From NCBI GenBank assembly GCA_944800085.1, contig CALYLO010000013.1, positions 1 through 64,000 of the forward strand: DNA of 64,000 nucleotides. Direction: 5' to 3'. The first letter of the stretch is position 1, and every line of letters starts with the position of its first letter. The stretch comes from Paenibacillus melissococcoides. GTDB lineage: Bacteria > Bacillota > Bacilli > Paenibacillales > Paenibacillaceae. Made by a program: the position numbers and the translations under genes. The notes under the pieces are model-generated. The model worked only from the letters and a program-made list of their open reading frames with translations, was not told the origin of the DNA and made no database searches. Shown piece by piece: positions 50,864-59,657 of this stretch.

Positions 50864-52039
50864 ATGATGGCCTCAAAGGTAAAAAGAGCGGATATGCTTT
50901 CTTACGGGAAACAATGGATAGACGATGAAGACATCCAGGCTGTTATCGAAGTCTTAAAAGGTGACTATATTACCCAAGGGCCTTTTATTGAACAATTCGA
51001 GCGAGAGGTAGCAGAGTACGTCGGAGCAAAATATGCTGTAGCCTTTTCAAATGGAACTGCTGCCTTGCATGGGGCCTGCTTTGCCGCACAGATTGGATCC
51101 GGTGACGAAGTTATTACTGCACCAATCACCTTTCTGGCCAGCAGTAATTGCGTGCTTTATAGGGGTGGAGTGCCTGTCTTTGCCGACATTGATATGACAA
51201 CATACAATATCGATCCGCGTGAAATTGAAGCTAAAGTGACCCCGCAGACAAAGGCGATTATCCCGGTTGACTTCACTGGACAACCGGCAGCGATGGATCG
51301 GATTATGGACATTGCCGATGAAAATCAACTCATCGTTATTCAAGATGCCGCTCATTCATTAGGCGCCTCATTTGCTGGAAAAAAAGTTGGATCGATGGCG
51401 CATATGACGATGGTCAGTTTCCACCCAGTGAAGCATGTGACTACAGGAGAGGGCGGTATCATTGTTACCGATAATGAGCTTTATTATAAACGATTAAAAC
51501 TATTTCGCAATCATGGGATGACACGTGATAGAGATGAACTGACAAAATATGACGGACCTTGGTACTATGAAATGCTAGAGCTTGGATATAATTATCGCAT
51601 GACAGACATGCAAGCGGCTTTAGGATGTTCCCAATTTAAGAAGTTGGACGGCTTTATTAAAAGAAGACGTGAAATTGCTTCAGCTTACAACAAAGCTTTT
51701 GCATCTCTGCCTGGTCTTGTCATACCGTCCCAGCATGAGCAGGCGGAATCAAGCTGGCATTTATATGTGCTCCGATGGTTGCCGGAATATATTAGGGTAA
51801 ACCGCAAAGAACTGGTTGAACAGATGCATGCGATGAATATCGGGGTGAATGTACATTATATTCCCGTATACTTGCAGCCTTATTATCGCCGGCTTGGGTA
51901 CAATGCAGGCCTATGCCCCAATGCAGAGTTATATTATGATACAGCCATGACGTTGCCGTTATATCCGCGGATGGATGATAAGGATATAGACGATGTTATC
52001 GAGGCCGTCAAAGAGGTGTACACTCGGTATAGGCAATAA
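50864..52039 (+). CDS. pseC: PseC, UDP-4-amino-4,6-dideoxy-AltNAc transaminase
   Basis: This 391-residue PLP enzyme of the DegT/DnrJ/EryC1 family has LSYGKQWIDDEDIQAVIEVL, AFSNGTAALHGACFA, ITAPITFLASSNCVLYRGGV, VIQDAAHSLGASFAGKKVGS, the Schiff-base Lys in SFHPVKHVTTGEGG, and NYRMTDMQAALGCSQF. The opening and VNVHYIPVYLQPYYRRLGY match PseC. It aminates C4 of the PseB product using glutamate. Confidence 0.93.
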   Translation: MMASKVKRADMLSYGKQWIDDEDIQAVIEVLKGDYITQGPFIEQFEREVAEYVGAKYAVAFSNGTAALHGACFAAQIGSGDEVITAPITFLASSNCVLYRGGVPVFADIDMTTYNIDPREIEAKVTPQTKAIIPVDFTGQPAAMDRIMDIADENQLIVIQDAAHSLGASFAGKKVGSMAHMTMVSFHPVKHVTTGEGGIIVTDNELYYKRLKLFRNHGMTRDRDELTKYDGPWYYEMLELGYNYRMTDMQAALGCSQFKKLDGFIKRRREIASAYNKAFASLPGLVIPSQHEQAESSWHLYVLRWLPEYIRVNRKELVEQMHAMNIGVNVHYIPVYLQPYYRRLGYNAGLCPNAELYYDTAMTLPLYPRMDDKDIDDVIEAVKEVYTRYRQ

Positions 52040-52068
52040 GATATAAGCAGAATGGGGTATTCATCGCT

Positions 52069-52620
52069 ATGATAATTCAATTTATACCGGTACAGTCCGA
52101 ACATATGAAGTTAATCCTTCATTGGAGAACCAGTGAAGAAGTCACGCGCTATATGTTCACTGATATCGAGAATGACTTGGATAAGCAATACCAGTGGTGG
52201 TCGCGCGTATCTAGTAAGCCAACTGAACGGTATTGGCTCGTACAATTAAAAAAAGAACCGATTGGGCTAGTATCGCTAAATCAAATTGACGAAATGAACC
52301 GCCGTTGTTCGTGGGCTTATTATATTGGAGAGCAAAAACATCGAATAGTGGGCGGCATGATCCCTCCTTATATTTATTCCTATGTTTTTGATTTCTTGAA
52401 ATTAAATAAAGTTGTAGCAGAAGTGATGGAGGGAAATGAGGCTGCCCGCCGGATGCATCAAGCATATGGATGCCGGGAGGCCGGCCTATTAAAGGAGCAT
52501 ATTTTTAAATATGGTTCTTTTCATGATGTATACCAATATGAAATGCTTCGTAGCGGTTGGGAGACACTTAAGAAGAAATGCAAGCGATTTGATTTGAAGG
52601 CATTTATGGATATTGCCTAG
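52069..52620 (+). CDS. pseH: PseH-like GNAT N-acetyltransferase
   Basis: This 183-residue enzyme has MKLILHWRTSEEVTRYMFTD, QYQWWSRVSSKPTERYWLV, PIGLVSLNQIDEMNRRCSWA, YYIGEQKHRIVGG and NKVVAEVMEGNEAARRMHQA, the GNAT fold and PseH features. It would put an acetyl group on the 4-amino position. The acyl donor could instead be an acyl-ACP from the genes that follow, which would change the product; that is a guess. Confidence 0.85.
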   Translation: MIIQFIPVQSEHMKLILHWRTSEEVTRYMFTDIENDLDKQYQWWSRVSSKPTERYWLVQLKKEPIGLVSLNQIDEMNRRCSWAYYIGEQKHRIVGGMIPPYIYSYVFDFLKLNKVVAEVMEGNEAARRMHQAYGCREAGLLKEHIFKYGSFHDVYQYEMLRSGWETLKKKCKRFDLKAFMDIA

Positions 52621-52640
52621 AAATTTAGGAGGAATGTTAG

Positions 52641-52877
52641 ATGGAACTAGAATTACAAAAGATTTTTGCAAAAGCATTAGATATTCCGGTTGAAAAAGTA
52701 GTCGACGAGCTTGAGTATAATTCAATACCAGAATGGGATTCCATTGCCCATATGTCTCTCGTGGCGGAAATGGAGCAACATTATGACATTATGCTTGATA
52801 CTGAGGATGTTATAGATATGAGCAGCTATGCGGAAGCTAAGAGAATATTAAATAAATATGGCGTCGTGCTCAAATGA
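52641..52877 (+). CDS. Acyl carrier protein
   Basis: This 78-residue acidic helical protein has the carrier motif PEWDSIAHMSLVAEMEQHYD with the Ser (residue 34) that carries phosphopantetheine, and LDTEDVIDMSSYAEAKRIL. It is a dedicated carrier within the glycosylation operon and overlaps the SDR gene by ATGA. It probably holds an acyl group loaded by the ligase at 53,644. Confidence 0.9.
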   Translation: MELELQKIFAKALDIPVEKVVDELEYNSIPEWDSIAHMSLVAEMEQHYDIMLDTEDVIDMSSYAEAKRILNKYGVVLK

Positions 52878-53620
52878 AGCTTCTGCAAAATAAAGTCGTT
52901 ATGATTACGGGGTCTTCTAGAGGAATTGGAAGACAGACTGCGCTAACATGTGCGGAGCATGGTGCATCACTCGTAATCCATGGCCGGGACGAACAAGCAT
53001 TAGAGAAACTATCGCATGAAATATCAAATCTTTACGATACAACCATATTGTGCGTATCCTACGATGTTCGTGATATTCAAGCCATTAAAAAGGCATTCAT
53101 GAATGTACAGAAACAGTTCGGAAAGTTGGATGCATTTGTAAACAATACCGGAATACTCCATAGTCGATTGCTTGGAATGATAGATGCCGCCGGCCTAGAT
53201 GAAACGATGGCTGTTAATTTAACTTCGGCTATTATGCATATGCAATATGCTAGCAAGCTCATGATCCGCCAGCAATCAGGTTATATCGTCAATGTAAGCT
53301 CAATTATGGGCGTATACGGAGATGAAGGGCATGCTGCTTATGCAGCCAGCAAAGCGGGCCTTATAGGAGCGACGAAGGCAGCCGCCAAAGAACTTGCTCG
53401 ATACCGAATTTGTGTAAATGCCGTTGCACCCGGGTTTATTGACACAGATTTAGTAAGCGGTCTTACTGAAAAGCAAAGAGAAGAGCGTTTAGCGAGCATC
53501 AAAATGGGAAGAAGCGGGCATCCGCAAGACGTTGCGAATGTGATTGTCTTTCTGTGCTCGGAATTATCGTCTTATGTTACAGGACAGGTAATTGGCGTTG
53601 ATGGAGGCATGGTCATTTAA
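52874..53620 (+). CDS. SDR oxidoreductase, 3-oxoacyl-ACP reductase-like (FabG-type)
   Basis: This 248-residue SDR has VVMITGSSRGIGRQTALTCA, NNTG in DAFVNNTGILHS, the catalytic Ser in GYIVNVSSIMGVYG, and YAASKAGLIGATKAAAKELA, with RICVNAVAPGFIDTDLV. Sequence is FabG-like, so it likely reduces a 3-oxoacyl group on the neighbouring carrier protein to 3-hydroxyacyl. No ketosynthase gene is in the cluster, which leaves the source of the 3-oxo group open. Confidence 0.85.
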   Translation: MKLLQNKVVMITGSSRGIGRQTALTCAEHGASLVIHGRDEQALEKLSHEISNLYDTTILCVSYDVRDIQAIKKAFMNVQKQFGKLDAFVNNTGILHSRLLGMIDAAGLDETMAVNLTSAIMHMQYASKLMIRQQSGYIVNVSSIMGVYGDEGHAAYAASKAGLIGATKAAAKELARYRICVNAVAPGFIDTDLVSGLTEKQREERLASIKMGRSGHPQDVANVIVFLCSELSSYVTGQVIGVDGGMVI

Positions 53621-53643
53621 CCTTGAAAACGGGAGGGAGCGGC

Positions 53644-55053
53644 ATGAATGTGCATTTTTGGGAACTTCAGCATCATGAGGAGCATCCCGTTTTGTTCATA
53701 CAAAATGAAGAAAAGTGCATAACATATGGTCAATTACGCGAAAAAACGAACTCATTTTATACTAACTGTTTGATCCATTTTCCCCAAAAAACATTGGGAT
53801 TTATTTTTTGTAATAATCAAATCGAGACAGTTGTCGGATATTTAGCCACACTTCAGTCCCGTCATTCTGTTGCCCTATTGCCGGTTGATATACCAAAATA
53901 TTCAATAGATAATCTTATAGAGGAGTACAAACCCGAATGGATTTTCGGCCCTGCAATGCTGGTCAATGAGATAGTAGAAAAATACTCCGAGGTTATACAT
54001 CTGGAGGGTAATTACGCATTTGCTGTTCGTCGTAAAAAAGAAGAAAGCAAATCGATACATGCCGAATTGGCAGTGCTCTTATCCACGTCGGGAACGACAG
54101 GAAGTCCTAAGTTTGTTCGCTTATCCTATCAAAATATTCAGGATAATGCGAGATCCATAGTAGAATATCTGGGGCTTAATGAGCAAGAAAGGGCTATTAC
54201 AACGTTACCTCTGCACTATTCCTATGGTTTATCTGTGCTAAACAGCCATTTGTTGGCCGGCGCATCTGTACTTCTGACATCAAACAGTGTTATGGAAAAA
54301 CCATTTTGGAGCTTTTTTTCTGAGCATAATGCAACTTCAATTGCAGGTGTTCCTTATACTTACCAAATGCTTCATCGATTACGATTTGAACGAATGGATC
54401 TTCCTTCTTTGCGCACATTAACGCAAGCCGGGGGACGATTAGATATACAATTGCAGCAATATTTTTACGACATTAGCAAGAAAACAAGCCGCTCATTATT
54501 TATTATGTACGGACAGACGGAAGCAACCGCAAGGATGAGTTATGTGCCACCTGAAAGTCTGACCCGAAAGCTCGGTTCCATTGGAATTCCGATACCAAGA
54601 GGGGCATTTTTATTGAGTGAAGATGGGGAGCTAATTTATAAAGGTCGTAATGTTATGATGGGATATGCAACTAAACGTTCCGACCTGTCGCGAGAAGATG
54701 ACATGCATGGAATTCTTCATACTGGAGACATCGGATATAAGGATGATGAGGGTTTTTATTTTATTAATGGTCGCAAGAAAAGGTTTATTAAGCTATTTGG
54801 CTTGAGAATTAATTTAGATGATGTTGAACGTATGATTGAACGATACTGTCGCTATTCATGCTATTGTGTCGGTAACGACCTCAAGTTATATATCGTTGTA
54901 GATAAAGCGAATATTACCGCTCAAATTCAAGAAATATTGAAAACAGAGCTGAAGTTGCATTCGAGTGCTTATTCGGTGGTGTACATGCCTGTAATACCAA
55001 GATTAGGCAACGGTAAGGTTGATTATAAGGCCTTGATAGAAAGTGTGGTATAA
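53644..55053 (+). CDS. AMP-forming acyl ligase (ANL superfamily)
   Basis: The atg at 53,644 follows GGGAGGGAG. The 469-residue protein has the ATP loop LLSTSGTTGSPKFVRLSYQN, the motif FIMYGQTEATARMSYVPPES, and HTGDIGYKDDEGFYFINGRK with RFIKLFGLRINLDDVERMIE. It activates a carboxylic acid as adenylate and transfers it to a thiol, most likely the carrier protein at 52,641. The substrate is unknown. It ends directly at the LuxE-like gene. Confidence 0.85.
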   Translation: MNVHFWELQHHEEHPVLFIQNEEKCITYGQLREKTNSFYTNCLIHFPQKTLGFIFCNNQIETVVGYLATLQSRHSVALLPVDIPKYSIDNLIEEYKPEWIFGPAMLVNEIVEKYSEVIHLEGNYAFAVRRKKEESKSIHAELAVLLSTSGTTGSPKFVRLSYQNIQDNARSIVEYLGLNEQERAITTLPLHYSYGLSVLNSHLLAGASVLLTSNSVMEKPFWSFFSEHNATSIAGVPYTYQMLHRLRFERMDLPSLRTLTQAGGRLDIQLQQYFYDISKKTSRSLFIMYGQTEATARMSYVPPESLTRKLGSIGIPIPRGAFLLSEDGELIYKGRNVMMGYATKRSDLSREDDMHGILHTGDIGYKDDEGFYFINGRKKRFIKLFGLRINLDDVERMIERYCRYSCYCVGNDLKLYIVVDKANITAQIQEILKTELKLHSSAYSVVYMPVIPRLGNGKVDYKALIESVV

Positions 55054-56142
55054 ATGGTGGAATGGATCAAAGAAAATCCTTACGGACTAGATGCGCGGAA
55101 CAAAAGTTCATTCCTTCTTCAGCAACTTACCGAATTGACACGCCTGCATTATGAAAAGTGTCAAGGGTACCGGCAAATCATTAATGCTATGGGGATAGAC
55201 AACTTTACTTTTTCTGACATGGAAAGCATGCCTTTCATCCCAGTCCGTCTCTTCAAAATGCTGGATTTGGTCAGTGTGAATTCAGAAGAAATAATCAAGA
55301 CGTTGACGTCAAGTGGAACGACTTCACAGGTTGTTTCACGGATTTTTTTGAATAAGGAGACTTCCATTCTTCAGACGAAAGCACTCGTTAACATTGTGAC
55401 ATCATTTATTGGAACTCAAAGGCTTCCGATGATTTTAGTTGACGCACAGCATATCGTTTCAGACCGTAAAAAATTTAGTGCTCGCGGAGCTGGTTTGATG
55501 GGGCTTGTCAATTTCGGACGTGACCATTTTTATTTGCTGGATGAGAATATGGAAGTAAGGTGGGCAGAACTTGATCAATTTATGTCTCGTCATCATAATC
55601 AACCTATTCTCATTTTTGGATTTACATTTATGATTTGGAAATACTTCTATCAAGCCATAAAGGAACGGAATTACCGTATCCATATTCCCCGCAGTATACT
55701 GATTCATAGCGGCGGATGGAAGAAGATGCTGGATGAGGCAGTAACACCGCAGCACTTTAATCAAAGTATCAAAGATGAATTCAGCATCGAGCGAATCATA
55801 AATTTTTACGGCATGGTGGAGCAAGTGGGCTCTATCTATATGGAGTGCGAGGCAGGGTATCTACATGCGCCAACATTTGCTGATATTATGATTCGTCACC
55901 CCTTAACTTATGAGCCTCAAGCATATGGGCAACAAGGGTTGATTCAAACCGTTAGTGTTCTGCCTCGCAGCTATCCGGGACACAACCTGCTTACTGAAGA
56001 TTTGGGAACCATATATGGTGAAGATAATTGTCCTTGCGGAAGAAAAGGCAAGTATTTTAGGGTTCACGGAAGACTCCCTGCCGCGGAATTGCGAGGATGC
56101 AGTGATACGTTCGCATATCGCAAGGAGGTGACAACTCGGTGA
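55054..56142 (+). CDS. luxE: LuxE-like acyl-protein synthetase
   Basis: This 362-residue protein has MPFIPVRLFKMLDLVSV, LTSSGTTSQVVSRIFL (ATP loop), GAGLMGLVNFGRDHFYLLDE, PILIFGFTFMIWKYFYQ, ILIHSGGWKKMLDE, FYGMVEQVGSIYMECEAGYL and a Cys-rich end (NCPCGRKGKYFRVHGR). These match LuxE, which in bioluminescent bacteria activates a fatty acid and passes it to LuxC for reduction to aldehyde. No luciferase gene is present. It overlaps the LuxC-like gene by ATGA, which supports a joint complex. Confidence 0.85.
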   Translation: MVEWIKENPYGLDARNKSSFLLQQLTELTRLHYEKCQGYRQIINAMGIDNFTFSDMESMPFIPVRLFKMLDLVSVNSEEIIKTLTSSGTTSQVVSRIFLNKETSILQTKALVNIVTSFIGTQRLPMILVDAQHIVSDRKKFSARGAGLMGLVNFGRDHFYLLDENMEVRWAELDQFMSRHHNQPILIFGFTFMIWKYFYQAIKERNYRIHIPRSILIHSGGWKKMLDEAVTPQHFNQSIKDEFSIERIINFYGMVEQVGSIYMECEAGYLHAPTFADIMIRHPLTYEPQAYGQQGLIQTVSVLPRSYPGHNLLTEDLGTIYGEDNCPCGRKGKYFRVHGRLPAAELRGCSDTFAYRKEVTTR

Positions 56143-57374
56143 AAATATTGTTGCCTGAGTCCATAGATAAAACCTGGAACGAGTACTTGCTGCAAACTGC
56201 GTTGGCGGAACCATTACCGATATTTAGTAATGTATGCGTGAGCTTCATATCGGAGGTTTCCCAGTCAATCCTTGCGAATCAGCGTTTTAGGAAGTTTCCA
56301 GAATTAATGGCCTTGGCCTTTTGGATGAGAAAAACGCATTTGATGGAATTGAAGCGTGAATTTGAACAAGAAAAAGGAACGCGCGTTCTATTACCTCGAG
56401 GCAACGTGGTACATTTTGCGCCATCAAATGTAGATACTATTTTTGTATATTCATGGTTTCTATCCATGCTAATGGGTAATTCCAATGTAGTCCGAATATC
56501 TCAGAAGCAAAGTGAGCAATTAACTGTTTTATTGCAAGTATTAAATGAGCTTATGTCAAAATCTCAGTACAAAGAAATCCAGAATCGTACAATGGTTGTT
56601 ACATACCCGCATGATGAGGCAGTAACGGTAGCTTTATTAAGTCACTGCAATATGCGCGTAATATGGGGCGGTGATGAAGCGGTGCGGAGCATCCGCAAGA
56701 TTCCTATGCCGTCCAATGCCACTGAACTTGTTTTTGGCGATAAATTCTCGCTGGCTGCGATTCATGCAGAGTCCTATTTACTTGCTGGCAGCAGGGAACA
56801 AACAAGATTGGCAGAGCACTTTTATAATGACGCAATATGGTTTGATCAAATGGCCTGTTCCTCGCCAAGAGTGGTTTGTTGGGTCGGCGATGGTCAACAG
56901 ATTAAAGAAGCCAAAGAAATCTTTTGGTCCCAATTCGACAGAATGATAAGCAAGAAGCAGATGGAAATTGCCCCGGCTAACATCATGAATAAATGGGTTA
57001 CTGGGTTAACCCTGTCGGCAGAAGGGAAAGTAGAGCGTTTTTATATACAAAGCCAAAACCAAATACATCGGGTGCAACTATCGGAGCCTTATCATTTATC
57101 CCGCGAGGAACATTGTGGAGGAGGGTTATTCCTAGAGGCTGATTTTCGTGATCTTGCTCAGTTGAAAACACTTCTTACACCTAAAGATCAGACGTTATCC
57201 GTCTACGGTTTTGAACATCAAGAGCTGCATCGATTTGCTTCGTCGCTGGCAGGTGCAGGAATCGATAGAATCGTGCCGGTGGGCAAGGCCCTGCAATTTA
57301 ATACGGTGTGGGATGGATATCGTTTGTTTAATTTTTTTTCTAGAGAAGTTACTATTTTGGAGGGATTAATATGA
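56139..57374 (+). CDS. luxC: LuxC-like acyl-CoA/acyl-thioester reductase
   Basis: This 411-residue aldehyde-dehydrogenase-like protein has GNVVHFAPSNVDTIFVYSWF, LSMLMGNSNVVRISQKQSEQ, CNMRVIWGGDEAVRSIRKIP, and the active Cys region WFDQMACSSPRVVCWVG. These are LuxC family blocks. With the LuxE-like protein it would reduce an acyl group to a long-chain aldehyde with NADPH. Its presence in a flagellin glycosylation operon is unusual. Confidence 0.85.
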   Translation: MKILLPESIDKTWNEYLLQTALAEPLPIFSNVCVSFISEVSQSILANQRFRKFPELMALAFWMRKTHLMELKREFEQEKGTRVLLPRGNVVHFAPSNVDTIFVYSWFLSMLMGNSNVVRISQKQSEQLTVLLQVLNELMSKSQYKEIQNRTMVVTYPHDEAVTVALLSHCNMRVIWGGDEAVRSIRKIPMPSNATELVFGDKFSLAAIHAESYLLAGSREQTRLAEHFYNDAIWFDQMACSSPRVVCWVGDGQQIKEAKEIFWSQFDRMISKKQMEIAPANIMNKWVTGLTLSAEGKVERFYIQSQNQIHRVQLSEPYHLSREEHCGGGLFLEADFRDLAQLKTLLTPKDQTLSVYGFEHQELHRFASSLAGAGIDRIVPVGKALQFNTVWDGYRLFNFFSREVTILEGLI

Positions 57375-58456
57375 CACTCAATACTTTGCTTAATGAAAAA
57401 ACAGAATATTTATCACCTACCCAAAGAATTAAAAACGCTAAAAAAATCGTTGTTTTTGGTGCGGGGGGATGCGGGGAAAGAGCGATTGGTTGGATTCGCT
57501 CACAAGGGCTGACAGCCTACTTGGTTGCCGATAATGACATAAAAAAACAAGGGCAGACATTAGACGGTATTGTAATTATCTCTCCACAGGAATTAAAAGA
57601 AATTTATGATGAAAATATGTTAATTTGTATTGCAAGCACTTGGGCGAGCGAAATATCAAAACAGTTGCTTGAGATGGGATGTAATAATTATATAGATTTA
57701 AGCAACTGGATAATGGGATTGGATAAGCATTTCGAACAAAATCTCATAATTGAAAACATAAACTACTGGAATGAAGTTCATCAGCTATTAGCAGATGATG
57801 AGTCAAAAAAAGTATTCGAAGGAATCATAAAATATCGATTGACTTTTAATCCAGTATATATTAATGAATCAATTTATCCACAATACATGCATCCTATAGT
57901 ACAACCGGAAGAAGGGGATATCATCATTGATGCTGGAGCATGGCAAGGTGATACAGTATCTTCATTTGCAAAAAGTGTAAATAAAAACTGTTTAATATAT
58001 GCCTTAGAACCGGAAACATCGAATTATGAAATACTTTTAACTACAATCCGGAAAAATAGTTTAGATAACATTGTAAAGCCTTTAAAATATGGTGTGAGTG
58101 ATAGCAGTAAACGTGTCTATTTTAACATTGATAAACAAAACTCTGGCTCGTATGAAGTTGTTGAGTATGACACAGGGTTGCATATTGACGTAATATCAAT
58201 AGATAATCTTGTTCATGAAATGAATTTTATTCCAAACTTAATTAAGATGGATATCGAAGGTAGTGAATATGACGCTCTGTGTGGAGCTGAAAATACGATT
58301 AAAGAGCATAAACCTAAGCTCCAAATTTGTGTCTATCATAAGTGGGATGATATTTGGAAACTGCTCAAAAAAATTGTTGATATCAATGCTGAGTATAAAT
58401 TCTATTTGGGTCATCATACTGGGAATATAACAGAAACTGTATTATATGCTGTCTAA
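57371..58456 (+). CDS. FkbM-family methyltransferase with N-terminal Rossmann-like domain
   Basis: This 361-residue protein has an N-terminal part of about 110 residues (KKIVVFGAGGCGERAIGWIR, YLVADNDIKKQGQTLDGIVI), a nucleotide-binding fold common in such fusions, and a C-terminal FkbM domain (GDIIIDAGAWQGDTVSSFAK, IYALEPETSNYEILLT, LIKMDIEGSEYDAL). FkbM enzymes O-methylate sugars and other alcohols with S-adenosylmethionine. It may decorate the flagellar glycan. Confidence 0.85.
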   Translation: MTLNTLLNEKTEYLSPTQRIKNAKKIVVFGAGGCGERAIGWIRSQGLTAYLVADNDIKKQGQTLDGIVIISPQELKEIYDENMLICIASTWASEISKQLLEMGCNNYIDLSNWIMGLDKHFEQNLIIENINYWNEVHQLLADDESKKVFEGIIKYRLTFNPVYINESIYPQYMHPIVQPEEGDIIIDAGAWQGDTVSSFAKSVNKNCLIYALEPETSNYEILLTTIRKNSLDNIVKPLKYGVSDSSKRVYFNIDKQNSGSYEVVEYDTGLHIDVISIDNLVHEMNFIPNLIKMDIEGSEYDALCGAENTIKEHKPKLQICVYHKWDDIWKLLKKIVDINAEYKFYLGHHTGNITETVLYAV

Positions 58457-58469
58457 GGGTGTGGTGAAA

Positions 58470-59642
58470 ATGGAGGTTAGTGCAGTTATACCCGTTTTTA
58501 ACGGTGAAGCTTATATTGTTGACGCAATCGATTCCTTGTTACATCAAACTTCAAAATTAAAAGAAATTATTGTTATCGATGACCACAGTACTGATAAGAC
58601 AAGTACTGTGGTCCAAAATATGATTAGTAATTCCTTGATCCCCATTAAATATATACGAAACTCAGTCAACAGGGGGGTTTCCTTTTCTCGAAATTTGGGA
58701 ATACGTGAAGCGATTGGCGATTGGATAATGTTTCTGGATGCTGATGATAAGGTTGACATACATTTGTTGGAATATCAACGATTTTATTATAGAAAAATGA
58801 AAGAGGCTCAACCAGATTCAAATTGGATTCTTGTTCATAATGCATTCTGGCAGGTAGACGAGTCAGGAAAACGAATCGGTGTGCCATTTGAGTTTCGACA
58901 AGTTGAAGAAAGCGAGATTCTAGGATATCAGTTTCTTCGGAATTATGTATACTTGTCGGGAACTCTTGCTAATAAAGAAGCAATGTTGAATGTAGGTGCT
59001 TTTAATCCTGAATTGAAATTGCAAGAAGATTGGGATTTATGGCTCAAGTTAGCTCAGCTTGGAGGATTTGTGTATGTTCCAGAGCCATTAGTGTATATTA
59101 GAAGACATGAATGTAATACTTCAAATCATGTTGAATCATTAACTTCAAGTGAAAAAAACATATTAAAGCAGTATTCCCTGGATTTAATTAAATCTTCTAT
59201 TATGAGCCGAAAATTAGAACCCGAACAAAACTTGGCAGACTTTGTAGGTTTGCTGATGCGCTTAGAAAAGTGGCAAGAGGCATCACAGGAAATTCACCTC
59301 TTGTTGAAAAAAGGAAGTAAATTGCCAACCGTCCATTTTCTTCATGGCTTATTGCTTTTAGAGAATGAAGATTTAACAGGTGCGGAGCAAGCTTTTAAAA
59401 CGGTGCTCAAATACAATCCTGACCATGGAGCAACATTGAATAACCTAGGGGTATTATATTTGTGTAGAGGCGATATGATAGAAGCAGAAAAATACTTCTC
59501 CGCCGCTATTCATCTGTTCCCAGGTTATTTAGATGCAACTCATAATTTGAATGTTGCGCTTCAAAGCAGTACGGTTGATATTGGAAACCTCCGTATTACT
59601 AAACGTGAGTTGCGAAAAAATTTACTTCGCTATAAGAGCTAA
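58470..59642 (+). CDS. Family 2 glycosyltransferase with C-terminal TPR repeats
   Basis: The atg at 58,470 follows AAGGGTGTGG. The 390-residue protein has a GT-A domain (EVSAVIPVFNGEAYIVDAID, IIVIDDHSTDKTSTVVQNMI, RGVSFSRNLGIREAIGDW, DXD-type MFLDADDKVD, LQEDWDLWLKLAQLGGF) and TPR-like repeats (LHGLLLLENEDLTGAEQAFK, LNNLGVLYLCRGDMIEAEKY). TPR parts may bind flagellin, as in other flagellar glycosyltransferases. It probably extends the glycan. Confidence 0.85.
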   Translation: MEVSAVIPVFNGEAYIVDAIDSLLHQTSKLKEIIVIDDHSTDKTSTVVQNMISNSLIPIKYIRNSVNRGVSFSRNLGIREAIGDWIMFLDADDKVDIHLLEYQRFYYRKMKEAQPDSNWILVHNAFWQVDESGKRIGVPFEFRQVEESEILGYQFLRNYVYLSGTLANKEAMLNVGAFNPELKLQEDWDLWLKLAQLGGFVYVPEPLVYIRRHECNTSNHVESLTSSEKNILKQYSLDLIKSSIMSRKLEPEQNLADFVGLLMRLEKWQEASQEIHLLLKKGSKLPTVHFLHGLLLLENEDLTGAEQAFKTVLKYNPDHGATLNNLGVLYLCRGDMIEAEKYFSAAIHLFPGYLDATHNLNVALQSSTVDIGNLRITKRELRKNLLRYKS

Positions 59643-59657
59643 AGTGGGAGGCTTAAA

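Noticed and set aside
52641..57374. A bioluminescence (lux) operon
   Set aside because: luxE- and luxC-like genes are present but luxA, luxB and luxD are not, and the setting is glycan synthesis.
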